Part shown: positions 16,296 to 25,208 of the stretch, piece by piece
Layout: each line of letters begins with the position of its first letter
Position numbering within the stretch: the stretch's first letter is position 1
Source of the DNA: Clostridium sp. BJN0013
Lineage (GTDB): Bacteria > Bacillota > Clostridia > Clostridiales > Clostridiaceae
Assembly: GCF_040939125.1 (NCBI RefSeq)
Contig: NZ_CP162495.1
Span: forward strand, 930,001 to 994,000
Reading direction: 5' to 3'
DNA: 64,000 nt
The notes under the pieces: model-generated
Told to the model about the DNA's origin: nothing
Seen by the model: only the letters and a program-made list of their open reading frames with translations
The model's database searches: none
Translations under genes and position numbers: made by a program

Positions 16296-17663
16296 GTGAA
16301 AATGGATTTTTCTCTTAATTTAACTCAGGAACAAAGATTGGCCATGACCCAGGAAATGCAATTATCTATAAAGTTGCTCCAAATGTCAAGCTTTGAACTC
16401 CAGGAATATGTGGAAAAAGAACTTCAGGAAAATCCTGTGCTTGATATTAAAGAATCCAGTGTGGATAAAGTAGAGAAAGATAAACTTGAGTATAAAGAAA
16501 TTATAAAAAATCTGGATTTTGACAACTATAGCCATCATAATTATAATGGAAACCCTGACGAGGAAGTATCTCCCTTTAATTTTATTTCTGAAGAAAAGTC
16601 TTTAAAAGAGTATTTGAAAGATCAAATAAGAGATCTTGATGAAAACCAGTGTATAAAGACAATATGCTTATATATTGTAGAAAATATAGATGATAGAGGA
16701 TATTTAATATTGGAGAATAGGGAAATAGAAGAAGAACTGAAAATTTCAAAAGAACTGGCAGCATATTGTGTAGAAGTGATTCATTCTTTAGAACCCTATG
16801 GAATAGGAGCGAGAAATTTAGCCGAATGCTTAAAAATACAGATAAAACAAAAAGGTATGGATGAGGAAAATATATTTATAATAATAGATAAATACTTGGA
16901 ATTCATAGCAGAAAATAAATATAATGTTATAGCAAAAGAGTTGAATATAGATGTGAAGCAGGCTCAGGAATATGGAGATTTAATAAAGACACTTTCTCCT
17001 AAACCTTCCCGGGGATTTTATACAGGAGAAAGTGTAAGGTATATATCACCAGATGCATATATAAAAAAAATAGATAATGAATATTTTATAATTATGAATG
17101 ATGATTTAACACCAAGATTGACCATAAATGCAATGTATAAAGATATAATAAATAACGATACTGACAAAGATGCAGTAAGCTATGTAAAAGAAAAACTAAA
17201 CAGTGCATTGTTTTTAATAAAAAGCATACAGCATAGAAAAAGTACTATTTATAAAGTTCTGGAAAAGATACTGGAAGTTCAAAGGGATTATTTCGATTAT
17301 GGAGAAAATTATCTAAAGCCTATGACTTTAAAAGAAATAGCAAATAGTACAAATATGCATGAATCTACTGTAAGCAGGGCTATAAGAGATAAGTATATAC
17401 ACATAAGCAGGGGTACAATAAAAATAAAGGATTTGTTTACTACAGGTATGATTACAAGTTTTAAAGAGGAGAGTGTATCAAGTTTAATTATTAAAAATAA
17501 CATTAAAAAAATGATAGATGAAGAGGATAGGAAAAAACCACTATCTGATCAAAAAATATGTGATTTAATTAATAAGCAGGGTATGAATATTTCAAGGAGA
17601 ACTGTGGCTAAATATAGAGAAGAAATGGGTATAAAATCATCAAAAGGGAGAAAAAGATTTTAA
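16296..17663 (+). CDS. rpoN: RNA polymerase sigma-54 factor
   Basis: 455 residues from the GTG at 16296 (GGGGGTG eight bases upstream), giving the standard N-terminus MKMDFSLNLTQEQRLAMTQ with the Gln-rich region I (MQLSIKLLQMSSFELQEYV) that binds activators. The core-binding region fills the middle, a helix-turn-helix (STNMHESTVSRAIRDKY) is near residue 340, and the RpoN box SRRTVAKYREEMG that reads the -24 element is near the end. A longer frame back to 16176 would run into the preceding terminator. It lies just downstream of an operon it must transcribe, an unusually local arrangement of factor, activator and targets. Confidence 0.96.
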   Translation: MKMDFSLNLTQEQRLAMTQEMQLSIKLLQMSSFELQEYVEKELQENPVLDIKESSVDKVEKDKLEYKEIIKNLDFDNYSHHNYNGNPDEEVSPFNFISEEKSLKEYLKDQIRDLDENQCIKTICLYIVENIDDRGYLILENREIEEELKISKELAAYCVEVIHSLEPYGIGARNLAECLKIQIKQKGMDEENIFIIIDKYLEFIAENKYNVIAKELNIDVKQAQEYGDLIKTLSPKPSRGFYTGESVRYISPDAYIKKIDNEYFIIMNDDLTPRLTINAMYKDIINNDTDKDAVSYVKEKLNSALFLIKSIQHRKSTIYKVLEKILEVQRDYFDYGENYLKPMTLKEIANSTNMHESTVSRAIRDKYIHISRGTIKIKDLFTTGMITSFKEESVSSLIIKNNIKKMIDEEDRKKPLSDQKICDLINKQGMNISRRTVAKYREEMGIKSSKGRKRF

Positions 17664-17676
17664 TTCTCCCTTTTAT
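17642..17676 (+). terminator. Terminator of rpoN
   Basis: AAAAGGGAG ... CTCCCTTTT overlaps the last codons of rpoN; it may serve both rpoN and the convergent ABC permease. Confidence 0.75.
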
Positions 17677-17698
17677 AGTTGAAGATAATAATCAATTG

Positions 17699-18874
17699 TT
17701 AAGATCTAAATACGACTTCTTCTTTGGAAAACATAAATTTTGCCAAAAATACGGTAGCTATCACATATACAATATGCCAGAGTAAAACCACTGTAATATG
17801 AGAAGGGTTAAATACTCCTGCAATAGCTTCTTTCATAACTACCACTGCATTTACTATGGGGATATTAAAAAATAAAAAACCTATATTTTTTGAATCCATC
17901 ATAAAAGGTATGTAAGTTAAAATCATTACAGGAATTATAAATCCACCAAGATAGGTATTTGCCTCTTTCATGGAACGGGCAAACATACTTATGGATATTT
18001 CTATGGAGCTTAGTGCTATTAATACAAACAGAGATACTATGCCTATAACCATAAAAGCACCTATGGGAATACTTAATTTCCCTTCTGAGGAAAATATGTA
18101 GAGCATGGAGACTATCATGGAAGTTAATGTAACTATTAATGTAATAAGTGCCACAGATGAAATTGCCATAAGTTTTCCCCAAAATATAGACATTCTTTTC
18201 ACAGATGTGGATAAAAGTGCTTCAAAGGTGTTTCTTTCTTTTTCACCTGCCACAAGATCAGCAGCTATTCCTATGGTGGGACTTATCATAAAAATAATTA
18301 ATATAGTAGGTAGTACACTTAAAATTCCAAAAGCTATGGTATTATCATTTTGATTATCTAAAGTTTCCTCTTTTACTTGAAAAGGAGTTAATATATCTGT
18401 ATTAATTTCTTCTTCATTCAATCTTTCATATACAATAGATTTATTATAATTATCTAAAGTGTCTTTTATAAGTGAAGATGCCAGAGAGGATTTACTGGAG
18501 TCTTTGTCATATATTATTTTGACAGTGGTCTTAATTTTATTGGAAATTTTTAAGTCAAAGTCTTCAGGAGCTTCAATTATAAGGGATATTTTTCCCTTTT
18601 TCAGTTTTTCATTTGTATTGCCTGTATTATCTATAGTTATGTTATTTAGATTTTTTAACATAGTGTATACTGAAGAACTTTCACTGCCTTTATAGGCAAT
18701 AGTTATATTTTTTTCAATGGATTTTGTGGTGTCTTTCATGGTAAAATCTATTATTTTAAACATGGCAGGATACATTATAATAGGTAATAGTATAGTGAAC
18801 ACAAGAGTTTTCTTATCCCTGAAAATATCCATAAGTTCTTTCTTGAAAATTATCCAAAAGTTATTCATGGACAT
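17699..18874 (-). CDS. ABC-2 type exporter permease, NatB-like
   Basis: 391 residues. One N-terminal membrane segment (LVFTILLPIIMYPAMF) is followed by a large extracytoplasmic loop of about 140 residues, then five to six membrane segments (LSVLPTILIIFMISP, VALITLIVTLTSMIVSMLYIF, VIGIVSLFVLIALSS and others). The motif DLVAGEKERNTFEALLSTSVKR is the coupling region typical of NatB/ABC-2. In Bacillus NatAB exports sodium; related systems export peptides or drugs, so the cargo is uncertain. The ATPase gene lies upstream and overlaps by 14 bases, so the two are co-translated. Confidence 0.88.
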   Translation of the reverse strand: MSMNNFWIIFKKELMDIFRDKKTLVFTILLPIIMYPAMFKIIDFTMKDTTKSIEKNITIAYKGSESSSVYTMLKNLNNITIDNTGNTNEKLKKGKISLIIEAPEDFDLKISNKIKTTVKIIYDKDSSKSSLASSLIKDTLDNYNKSIVYERLNEEEINTDILTPFQVKEETLDNQNDNTIAFGILSVLPTILIIFMISPTIGIAADLVAGEKERNTFEALLSTSVKRMSIFWGKLMAISSVALITLIVTLTSMIVSMLYIFSSEGKLSIPIGAFMVIGIVSLFVLIALSSIEISISMFARSMKEANTYLGGFIIPVMILTYIPFMMDSKNIGFLFFNIPIVNAVVVMKEAIAGVFNPSHITVVLLWHIVYVIATVFLAKFMFSKEEVVFRS

Positions 18875-19592
18875 TACCTCCTATTAATTTTATAAATACT
18901 TCTTCCAAGTTGCGATCGTTATATTTTTTCTTCAATTGATCTACGGTTCCCTCTTCTATAAGTCTTCCTTTTTGGATTATTATAACTCTATCACAGAGTT
19001 TTTCTACTTCTGTCATGGAATGAGAGGATAAAAGAATTATTTTATTTTCACTTTTGCATTTCAAAATAAATTCATGTATTACTCTTGTTGCGGAAACATC
19101 CAGTCCGGTACTTGGCTCATCAAACAACATTACTTCTGGAGAATGTATTATAGACCTTGCTATGGATACCTTTTGCTTCATTCCCCTTGAAAATTTGCCT
19201 GCTTTTCTATTTATGTATTCTTCCATTTCAAGATCTTTTATGAGTTCTTCTATTTTTTTATTTATTTCTTCTTGAGTCATTCCATAGAGACGCCCAAAAT
19301 ATTCAATGTTCTCTCTAGCTGATAATCTATCATAAAGTCCAACCTCACCTCCAAATAAAATGCCTATTTCTCCTCTCACCTTGGAAGGTTCTCTAATTAC
19401 ATCATATCCATTAACCTCTATAGTTCCCCGGGTAGGTTTTAACATAGTGGAAATCATTCTTAAAGTGGTAGTTTTTCCGGCACCATTTTCACCCAGAAGG
19501 CCTACTATTTCTCCTTTACTTACATGGAAAGATAGATTATCTACAGCTTTTATATCTTTAAATTCTTTACTTATATTTTTTATTTCAAGCAT
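18861..19592 (-). CDS. ABC transporter ATP-binding protein, NatA-like
   Basis: 243 residues. Walker A GLLGENGAGKTTTLR at about residue 33, ABC signature FSRGMKQKVSIARSI near 137, Walker B EVMLFDEPSTGLDVSA near 156 and the H-loop SSHSM near 190. It starts with MLEIKNISKEFKDIKAVDN, the DRA/Nat subfamily pattern. A ribosome site (AAGAAGGGATATG context) precedes the ATG. It energises the permease encoded by the overlapping next gene. Confidence 0.92.
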   Translation of the reverse strand: MLEIKNISKEFKDIKAVDNLSFHVSKGEIVGLLGENGAGKTTTLRMISTMLKPTRGTIEVNGYDVIREPSKVRGEIGILFGGEVGLYDRLSARENIEYFGRLYGMTQEEINKKIEELIKDLEMEEYINRKAGKFSRGMKQKVSIARSIIHSPEVMLFDEPSTGLDVSATRVIHEFILKCKSENKIILLSSHSMTEVEKLCDRVIIIQKGRLIEEGTVDQLKKKYNDRNLEEVFIKLIGGNVHE

Positions 19593-19698
19593 TCATATCC
19601 CTTCTTCTATAAGACATATACTATTAAGTTACTATATAAGTGTGTATTTTTCAATATTTATCAAGTAATTTTTAAGTTTGGTAGAGTTTGTCTATAAA

Positions 19699-19738
19699 AA
19701 AGTACCTAGATTTAATTTGTGTAAATCTTAGGTACTTT
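19699..19738 (-). terminator. Terminator after the 60-residue gene
   Basis: AAAGTACCTA(A/G)GATTT arms with an eight-base loop, flanked by A and T runs on both sides; it can act on either strand. Confidence 0.8.
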
Positions 19739-19741
19739 GTT

Positions 19742-19924
19742 CTATTTGACATTTATGTTATCAAGGATTGTATTGTATAAATTAGCCACATGTTTTCCCA
19801 GTCGTTTGGTTAGTTGTTTATCTATATCAAATTTTATGTCTGTTTTAGTACTTGTTTCTTCTAAGAGGTTAAAATGGCCAAGGGCTGCTACGGCCAATTG
19901 CAGGGCAATTTCTTCTTTAGTCAA
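19742..19924 (-). CDS. Small hypothetical protein, 60 residues
   Basis: The start is TTG at 19924, well placed after AGAGGAGATGA; the stop is four bases before a strong terminator, which makes a real single-gene unit. The sequence is soluble and helical, with an acidic middle (ETSTKTDIKFDIDKQL) and no Cys or membrane segment. I do not recognise the family. The tight fit of ribosome site, frame and terminator is the main evidence. Confidence 0.65.
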   Translation of the reverse strand: MTKEEIALQLAVAALGHFNLLEETSTKTDIKFDIDKQLTKRLGKHVANLYNTILDNINVK

Positions 19925-20031
19925 ATTATCATCTCCTCTCTTTAGAAAATTTGTTTCAAACTATTATATATATATATTCCACATTGGTATGATTTATAAA
20001 ATTATTTTATAATATTTTACAGTAAAATTTT

Positions 20032-20073
20032 AGGGGAGAATGCTCATGTAAAAATTTTTACATGCCTTCCCCT
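20032..20073 (-). terminator. Terminator after the SDR gene
   Basis: A stem built on CATGTAAAAATTTTTACATG, a perfect 20-base palindrome, inside GGGGA...TCCCC, 10 bases beyond the SDR stop. The T run is weak. Confidence 0.65.
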
Positions 20074-20082
20074 GTTATAAAT

Positions 20083-20982
20083 TTAAGAACCTATAAAATC
20101 TCCGCCATTTACATGAATTATTTGACCGGTAACATAAGTGGAATCTTCTGATGCTAGATAAACATATATAGGGGCAAGTTCAACAGGCTGTCCCGATCTT
20201 TTCATAGGAGTATCTGTACCGAAAGTTGTAATATATTCAGCTGGATAACTTGCAGGCTGAAGTGGAGTCCAGATAGGTCCTGGAGCTACTCCGTTAACTC
20301 TTATTCCTTTTGATACCAGTGAAAGAGATAATGAGCGGGTGAAACTTACAATGGCACCTTTGGTAGATGAATAATCAATAAGAAGTTTACTCCCCTGATA
20401 AGCTGTAATAGAAGTTGTATTTATAATCACAGCTCCTTTTTTCAAATAAGCTAAAGCAGCTTTAGTAACATGAAATAATGGAAATATATTTGTACGAAAA
20501 GTATCCTCCAATTGCTCTGTACTAATATCTTCCAGTTTGTTTTGTGGAAATTGTACAGCTGTATTATTAACTAACACATCCAAACATCCAAAAGCAGAAA
20601 TAGTATCTTCAACTATTTTTTTACAGAAGGATTCTTTTCTCAAATCACCAGGGAGCAAGATGCATTTTCTGCCCTGGTCCTCTATTAATTCTTTTGTTTC
20701 TCTTGCATCCCTATGTTCGTTAAAATATGCAATGGCAACATCTGCCCCTTCCTTTGCAAAGGCTAAGGATACAGCTCTTCCTATGCCACTGTCACCTCCT
20801 GTGATTAGGGCAACCTTGTCTTCTAACTTGCAACTTCCTATATAATCTGGATTGTCAAATATAGGTCTTGGAATCATTAAATATTCCATACCTGGTTGAA
20901 CTGACTGATGCTGAGGGGGAAATGCAATGGGTATTTTTTTACATTGTTCTTTATAACCTAAATATGGATAGTAAAACTTCAA
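20083..20982 (-). CDS. Short-chain dehydrogenase/reductase, YhdF/general-stress type
   Basis: 299 residues. The N-terminal extension of about 48 residues before the Rossmann fold is typical of the Bacillus YhdF/YdaD group. TGGDSGIGRAV at about residue 61 binds NAD(P), LVNNTAVQ marks the second motif and YSSTK carries the catalytic Tyr and Lys. The C-terminus VTGQIIHVNGGDF is canonical. It probably reduces a sugar or aldehyde, but the substrate is unknown. The ribosome site is AGGAGTA before the ATG. Single gene. Confidence 0.9.
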   Translation of the reverse strand: MKFYYPYLGYKEQCKKIPIAFPPQHQSVQPGMEYLMIPRPIFDNPDYIGSCKLEDKVALITGGDSGIGRAVSLAFAKEGADVAIAYFNEHRDARETKELIEDQGRKCILLPGDLRKESFCKKIVEDTISAFGCLDVLVNNTAVQFPQNKLEDISTEQLEDTFRTNIFPLFHVTKAALAYLKKGAVIINTTSITAYQGSKLLIDYSSTKGAIVSFTRSLSLSLVSKGIRVNGVAPGPIWTPLQPASYPAEYITTFGTDTPMKRSGQPVELAPIYVYLASEDSTYVTGQIIHVNGGDFIGS

Positions 20983-21071
20983 ATATACTCCTCCTAAAAA
21001 TATCTACCTTAATATCATATGTACATATTTTATTTGTGTTATAAAATTTAAAGATAGAAAATAAGAGTCAG

Positions 21072-21144
21072 CTTAGAATCTAGATTATAAGATAAAACTT
21101 TTGCTTTTTATTTATGTCTTTATCTGAATCTAAGAATCACTTGA
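21072..21144 (-). repeat. Dispersed modular repeat, copy C (left edge, divergent)
   Basis: On the minus strand it begins ATCAAGTGATTCTTAGATTCAG, as in the other copies. The interior differs, but it ends again in AATCTAGATTCTAAG, so the terminal inverted repeat is kept. It overlaps the last codons of the chemotaxis gene, whose stop TGA at 21130-21132 lies inside the conserved end. Confidence 0.55.
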
Positions 21145-22422
21145 TAATTTAAATATATTTGTAAGTTTGTTCATATCCTCGGATAGAACCACCAGTTCGC
21201 CAGAAGTACTGTCAATTTTATTAAATAAGGTTTCTTGTATATTCAGTTTTCCCTTAATATCATTTGAAACATCAATTCCTGATTCAACAGTTGAATTCAT
21301 ACTATCTATAGTTGCACTCATTTCTTCAAGAGCAGCTGCTTGAGTTGTAACTCCCTCAGTTATAGTATTTAACATACTAAAGGTATTTTCAATACTGTCA
21401 ATAATTTCATCTATGTTTGTTTTTATCTGGTTGGATTTAGAGACCCCAAGTTCTACCTTTTCTTCTGTTGTCATAACAGCAGATACTACATTTCTAGTTT
21501 TTGCATTCATATCTTTAACAAGGTTACCAATATCCTGCAGGGAACTGTTGGTGTCTTCTGCAAGTTTTCTTATTTCCTCAGCTACCACAGAGAAGCCCCT
21601 GCCTGCCTCACCAGCTCTAGCGGCTTCAATAGCAGCATTTAAAGCAAGAAGATTTGTTTGTTCTGAAATTCCAGAAATAATAACAACAATTTCATCGATT
21701 TTATTACTTTGTTTTTCAAGTTCAAGTACCTCATCACTTACATCTTTTGAGTTTGAGGCAAGATCATTTATAGCGCCTACAATAGAATCAACGGAAACTC
21801 TACCATTTTCAGCAGCATACTTTACCGACTTTGCATATTCTAAAATTTTAGAAGCAAGTTCAGCCGTATTTTGTGAATTATCAGTTATATCAGATAATGA
21901 AATTGAAGTTTGTTTTATATTCTCAACATTTTGATGGAAATCAGATATAAGTTTTTTAATTCCTGTATTGATTTCATTTATATGAGCACTAGCCTGTCCG
22001 ATTATATTATTCAAATCTTCAGAGGAAAAAGCTACTTTTTTAGAAGATTTTTGTATTTCCGATATTAAATTTTTTAAATTATTTTTTGCTTTTAAAAGGG
22101 ATTCTATCATCTGGCCTGCTTCTCCATGATGAATAGTTTCAATGTTAACTGAAAGATCGTTGTTTGCAATGGAATCAGCAAGTATAATGCCTTTTTTTAA
22201 AGGCCTTATAATGACAAATTCTGACAGTGAACCTGCAATTGCTTCAAAAATTATAAAAAATAGTATAGCTTTGAAAATAATCTGCCCGGTCAGTATTTGA
22301 AAAAAATTATTATAAAGGTTATAGGATAAAGTAACTGCTATAGATATATTTGATACAAACATTGCAAAAAAAACTAAAAGCATAATACGAATACGTACTG
22401 AAACATCTTTAATTTTATTCAT
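21130..22422 (-). CDS. Methyl-accepting chemotaxis protein
   Basis: About 430 residues from the ATG at 22422, which follows AAAGGA; the open frame to 22563 has no site and would overlap the IS110 leader. Two membrane helices are separated by only about 10-15 residues, so no periplasmic sensor domain is present. A HAMP-like segment follows ([18 protein letters not shown]), then a long coiled-coil signalling domain with the conserved hairpin tip [38 protein letters not shown] (broken here for length by its known subparts). It should signal through CheA/CheW, responding to a cytoplasmic or membrane cue. The C-terminus overlaps a dispersed repeat, so the last residues may be altered. Confidence 0.88.
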   Translation of the reverse strand: MNKIKDVSVRIRIMLLVFFAMFVSNISIAVTLSYNLYNNFFQILTGQIIFKAILFFIIFEAIAGSLSEFVIIRPLKKGIILADSIANNDLSVNIETIHHGEAGQMIESLLKAKNNLKNLISEIQKSSKKVAFSSEDLNNIIGQASAHINEINTGIKKLISDFHQNVENIKQTSISLSDITDNSQNTAELASKILEYAKSVKYAAENGRVSVDSIVGAINDLASNSKDVSDEVLELEKQSNKIDEIVVIISGISEQTNLLALNAAIEAARAGEAGRGFSVVAEEIRKLAEDTNSSLQDIGNLVKDMNAKTRNVVSAVMTTEEKVELGVSKSNQIKTNIDEIIDSIENTFSMLNTITEGVTTQAAALEEMSATIDSMNSTVESGIDVSNDIKGKLNIQETLFNKIDSTSGELVVLSEDMNKLTNIFKLSSDS

Positions 22423-22563
22423 AATAACATTCATTCCTTTCGCTGTGCTCAAGGCACAAAAATTAATGAAAGAGTGATTAAAATTACCAATTACTGTGAA
22501 TAATATAGACAAGTATACAGGTGTACTACAGAGCACGGCGGGGTGAGTGTGATTGCACTTCAC

Positions 22564-22722
22564 TGTAATCCGTATAATAACATGTGCCGATTACTCTTTT
22601 AAGTACAAATAAGTGTGCCCTAGGGCACGTAAGTTAATCTTTGTTTAAACAAAGACCGTTTAAAAGTATGAGTATTCAGTCAACACCTGTGTACTTTATT
22701 TTTTTATTTGTAGGTGATATAA
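22564..22722 (+). ncRNA. Candidate IS110 left-end leader / bridge RNA region
   Basis: This 159-base non-coding leader before the IS110 transposase contains two perfect palindromes, GTGCCCTAGGGCAC (22615-22628) and CTTTGTTTAAACAAAG (22639-22654). IS110-family elements encode a structured bridge RNA in a non-coding end next to the transposase; in the IS621-type group it lies upstream. The position fits, but loops matching target and donor were not identified by eye. Confidence 0.4.
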
Positions 22723-23994
22723 ATGTTAAAAATCGTTTATCCTATTTGTTGCGGTATTGATGTTCACAAAAAATTTGTAGTTGCAACTGTAACATCAACC
22801 AATGAGAATAACATCACTACCTATGCAACCAAACAATTCAGTACTTACTCAAAGAATCTTTTCCATTTAAAAGAGTGGTTATCTGAGCATAACTGTAAAG
22901 AAGTTTGTATGGAAAGCACCGGAAAGTACTGGATACCTATCTATAACATACTTGAAGATTCCTGTAATATTACTCTGGCTAACCCAAAGTACGTTAAAAA
23001 CATTCCCGGCAAAAAAACTGATAAAAAAGATTCTCTATGGCTTGCAGACTTACATAAGCATGGATTAGTTAAAGGAAGTTTTATTCCTCCAAAGGCCATA
23101 AGAGAACTACGAGACCTTATGCGCTATCGCTTTAAACTTACAAATTTCCGTTCAAGTGAGAAAAACAGATTCCAAAATTCATTAACAGTTTCAAATATCA
23201 TGATTTCAAGCGTAGTATCAGATACCTTTGGTAAATCATCATCAGCTATAATTAAATATGCCATGGAGCATCCTGATAAATTAGATATAGACTATACTCA
23301 ATTTCTACACAAGAGTATGTTATCTAAGGCTGACGAAATTAAGATTGCTATGCAAGGAAGCATCTCTAAAAATCAAACAGCAAAGATGTCTGTATGCTTG
23401 AATCATTATGATTATATTAACAATTGTATTTCTCAACTTGATACTGCCATTTCATTAATTTCAAGTGAATTTAAGTCACAAATTGAGCTTATTGCTTCTG
23501 CCCCTGGGATAACTACACAATCTGCTACAACTATAATTTCTGAAATTGGAGTGGATATGTCAGTCTTTCCAGATGCTAAACATCTGTGTTCTTGGGCAGG
23601 TCTTACACCACAAAATAATGAAAGTGCTGGCAAAAAGAAAAGTGTTCGTATAAGCCGTGCCGGAGCTTATTTAAAGCCAATACTTATTCAGTGTGCTAAT
23701 GCAGCAATAAAAAACAAGTCCTGCCCATACTTTAAATATCGTTATGAAAGTATAAAGAAAAGACGTGGGCACAAAAGAGCAATTATTGCTATAGCAAGAA
23801 TGCTTTTAACCTGTATTTATAATATGCTTTTAAAAAATGAAGCCTTTGATAATTCTATTTATGAAAAATATCTAAAAAGAGAAAACACTTCTCGACATTT
23901 TCAACCTGATATAGATAGAATTATTTTATTTCTTCAAGCTCAAGGCTTTGAAGTAACAAAAGTAAGTCAAGAGATATCACCGAAAATAAGTTGA
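22723..23994 (+). CDS. IS110-family transposase
   Basis: 423 residues. The N-terminal DEDD RuvC-like domain begins with CCGIDVHKKFVVATV (first Asp) and contains CMESTGKYWIPIYN (Glu) and KTDKKDSLWLADL (the two Asp). The C-terminal Transposase_20 domain has IASAPGITTQSATTIISEIG and LCSWAGLTPQNNESAGKKK with the conserved Ser of the tnp domain. Length is right for the family and the frame is intact, with AGGTGATATAA before the ATG, so it may be active. The element boundaries cannot be set by eye because this family lacks terminal inverted repeats. Confidence 0.95.
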   Translation: MLKIVYPICCGIDVHKKFVVATVTSTNENNITTYATKQFSTYSKNLFHLKEWLSEHNCKEVCMESTGKYWIPIYNILEDSCNITLANPKYVKNIPGKKTDKKDSLWLADLHKHGLVKGSFIPPKAIRELRDLMRYRFKLTNFRSSEKNRFQNSLTVSNIMISSVVSDTFGKSSSAIIKYAMEHPDKLDIDYTQFLHKSMLSKADEIKIAMQGSISKNQTAKMSVCLNHYDYINNCISQLDTAISLISSEFKSQIELIASAPGITTQSATTIISEIGVDMSVFPDAKHLCSWAGLTPQNNESAGKKKSVRISRAGAYLKPILIQCANAAIKNKSCPYFKYRYESIKKRRGHKRAIIAIARMLLTCIYNMLLKNEAFDNSIYEKYLKRENTSRHFQPDIDRIILFLQAQGFEVTKVSQEISPKIS

Positions 23995-24028
23995 TTTTTA
24001 ATTATAAATAATATAAGTCTCTTTTTTT

Positions 24029-24052
24029 GACCTCATTTTAATAGGTCTTTTT
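24029..24052 (+). terminator. Possible terminator after the IS110 transposase
   Basis: GACCT-cattttaat-AGGTC followed by TTTTTG, 35 bases past the transposase stop. Short stem. Confidence 0.5.
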
Positions 24053-24242
24053 GTCATGTTCAAAAACACCTGAATTTCTTTCAAGTTATCATCCACCTAT
24101 CTTGTATAATTAATTTTAAAGTAAAAATATAAAATTTTAATTATATGTCAAATTTTTAATGTCATATGAATACTTTACACTATTTTAAATAAAAATGACA
24201 GATTTAAATTAATATAAAATATATTGTAATAAGCAATCTGTA

Positions 24243-24305
24243 GAGAATTTAATTGTCAGTTAGGAGATTTGCTTGAATATAAAGAAAATGGTTGATGGTT
24301 CGAAT
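24243..24305 (+). pseudogene. Tail of a small XRE/Cro-type regulator (remnant)
   Basis: One frame reads NCQLGDLLEYKENG, which resembles the end of short Cro/CI-type regulators (C-x-x-GDLLEY). No start or helix-turn-helix remains. Very short, so this is tentative. Confidence 0.3.
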
Positions 24306-24320
24306 TTAAAAAGTTAGATA

Positions 24321-24522
24321 ATCAAGTGATTCTTAGGTTCAGGTGGAGTTTGCCTATAAGGATTACTTTTCTCCAGTTGAACCTTATTAACAGTATTCTT
24401 AGTGTCTTTAGCACTTAGAATACGTTATCCTTTAGGGGAAGAACTTATCCAGGGGCGTAGCAGTGCTTATCCCCCACTTGAAGAAGATGTGGGTGTTAGC
24501 TAATTCTAGCCTTCGGATAAAA
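24321..24522 (+). repeat. Dispersed modular repeat, copy D (full, three modules)
   Basis: The most complete plus-strand copy, about 200 bases. Left hairpin TTCAGGTGGAG...CTCCAGTTGAA, central block with TTAGTGTCTTTAGCACTTAG and ACGTTATCCTTTAGGGG, right module AACTTATCCAGGGGCGTAGC with a CCCCCAC...GTGGG hairpin, ending CCTTCGGATAAA. The copy at 30373-30569 matches all three parts. Confidence 0.85.
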
Positions 24523-24626
24523 TTCTAAAAGTTTTTCTTTTTAAGATTCATTCAAGGTACGGCCATTATAATGAAAACTGTAAGGCAGCTGCTTACGAGA
24601 AAAGTTATTCTGGAGGTATTAAAAAT

Positions 24627-25055
24627 ATGAAAAGTAGGTTATCATTAATTTTGAATACAACAAAAAAGAAAATGGGTGCTGCTCTCCTTTGTGGGGCATT
24701 TGCTGCTACAATAGGAACAGGAACGGTATTAGCATCAAACTCTACAAATTCTCTGCTTGGTAAAGTGGTAAATGGTGTTAAAAGCTATTCTACAGATGGT
24801 GGTAAGACATGGAGTGGAAAAGCTCCTGAGGGTGTAACCATTAATGAAGACAGCACAGGCGGCGTTCTAAAAGGTCTTTCACCTGAAGGTACTGTTAAAG
24901 GTGGATTAGCAGTAAAAGTGGAAAACGGTGTTAGAAGCTACTCTACGGATGGTGGTAAAACTTGGAACAAAGAGGTTCCTAAAGGTGTAACTGTAAGTGA
25001 AGACGGTAAAAAAATCAAAATGGTAAAAACGCAAAGTGCAGCTGATGCTAATTAA
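24627..25055 (+). CDS. Small secreted protein with two Asp-box-like repeats
   Basis: 142 residues with CTGGAGGT before the ATG. A basic N-terminus and Ala/Gly-rich core (MGAALLCGAFAATIGTGTVLA) form a signal peptide of about 37 residues. The mature part has two copies of a unit of about 46 residues containing NGV(K/R)SYSTDGGKTW, starting near residues 49 and 93. STDGGKTW fits the Asp-box motif S-x-D-x-G-x-T-W of BNR/sialidase propellers, but two copies are too few for a propeller. Related small exported proteins of unknown role are common in clostridia. It is followed by a terminator and then a two-component system, which may or may not regulate it. Confidence 0.8.
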   Translation: MKSRLSLILNTTKKKMGAALLCGAFAATIGTGTVLASNSTNSLLGKVVNGVKSYSTDGGKTWSGKAPEGVTINEDSTGGVLKGLSPEGTVKGGLAVKVENGVRSYSTDGGKTWNKEVPKGVTVSEDGKKIKMVKTQSAADAN

Positions 25056-25121
25056 TAGTTATGAAAACCAGTCGGTGTGAGATTACAGAGTTACCTGGAT
25101 AAAAAGACCATTATAAAGCAA

Positions 25122-25158
25122 TTCAAAATAAGGAGCTTCACAGCAGCTCCTTGTTTTG
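25122..25158 (+). terminator. Terminator after the Asp-box protein gene
   Basis: CAAAATAAGGAGC-ttcacagca-GCTCCTTGTTTTG, a long near-perfect stem ending in T-rich sequence. Confidence 0.85.
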
Positions 25159-25208
25159 AATGCATCCTGTTTTTAGTAGCTTAAACTTATGGATGAGGAG
25201 ATATGAAA

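Noticed and set aside
22423-22563. N-terminal extension of the chemotaxis gene
   Set aside because: It lacks a ribosome site and would place about 47 non-family residues before the first membrane helix, inside the IS110 leader.
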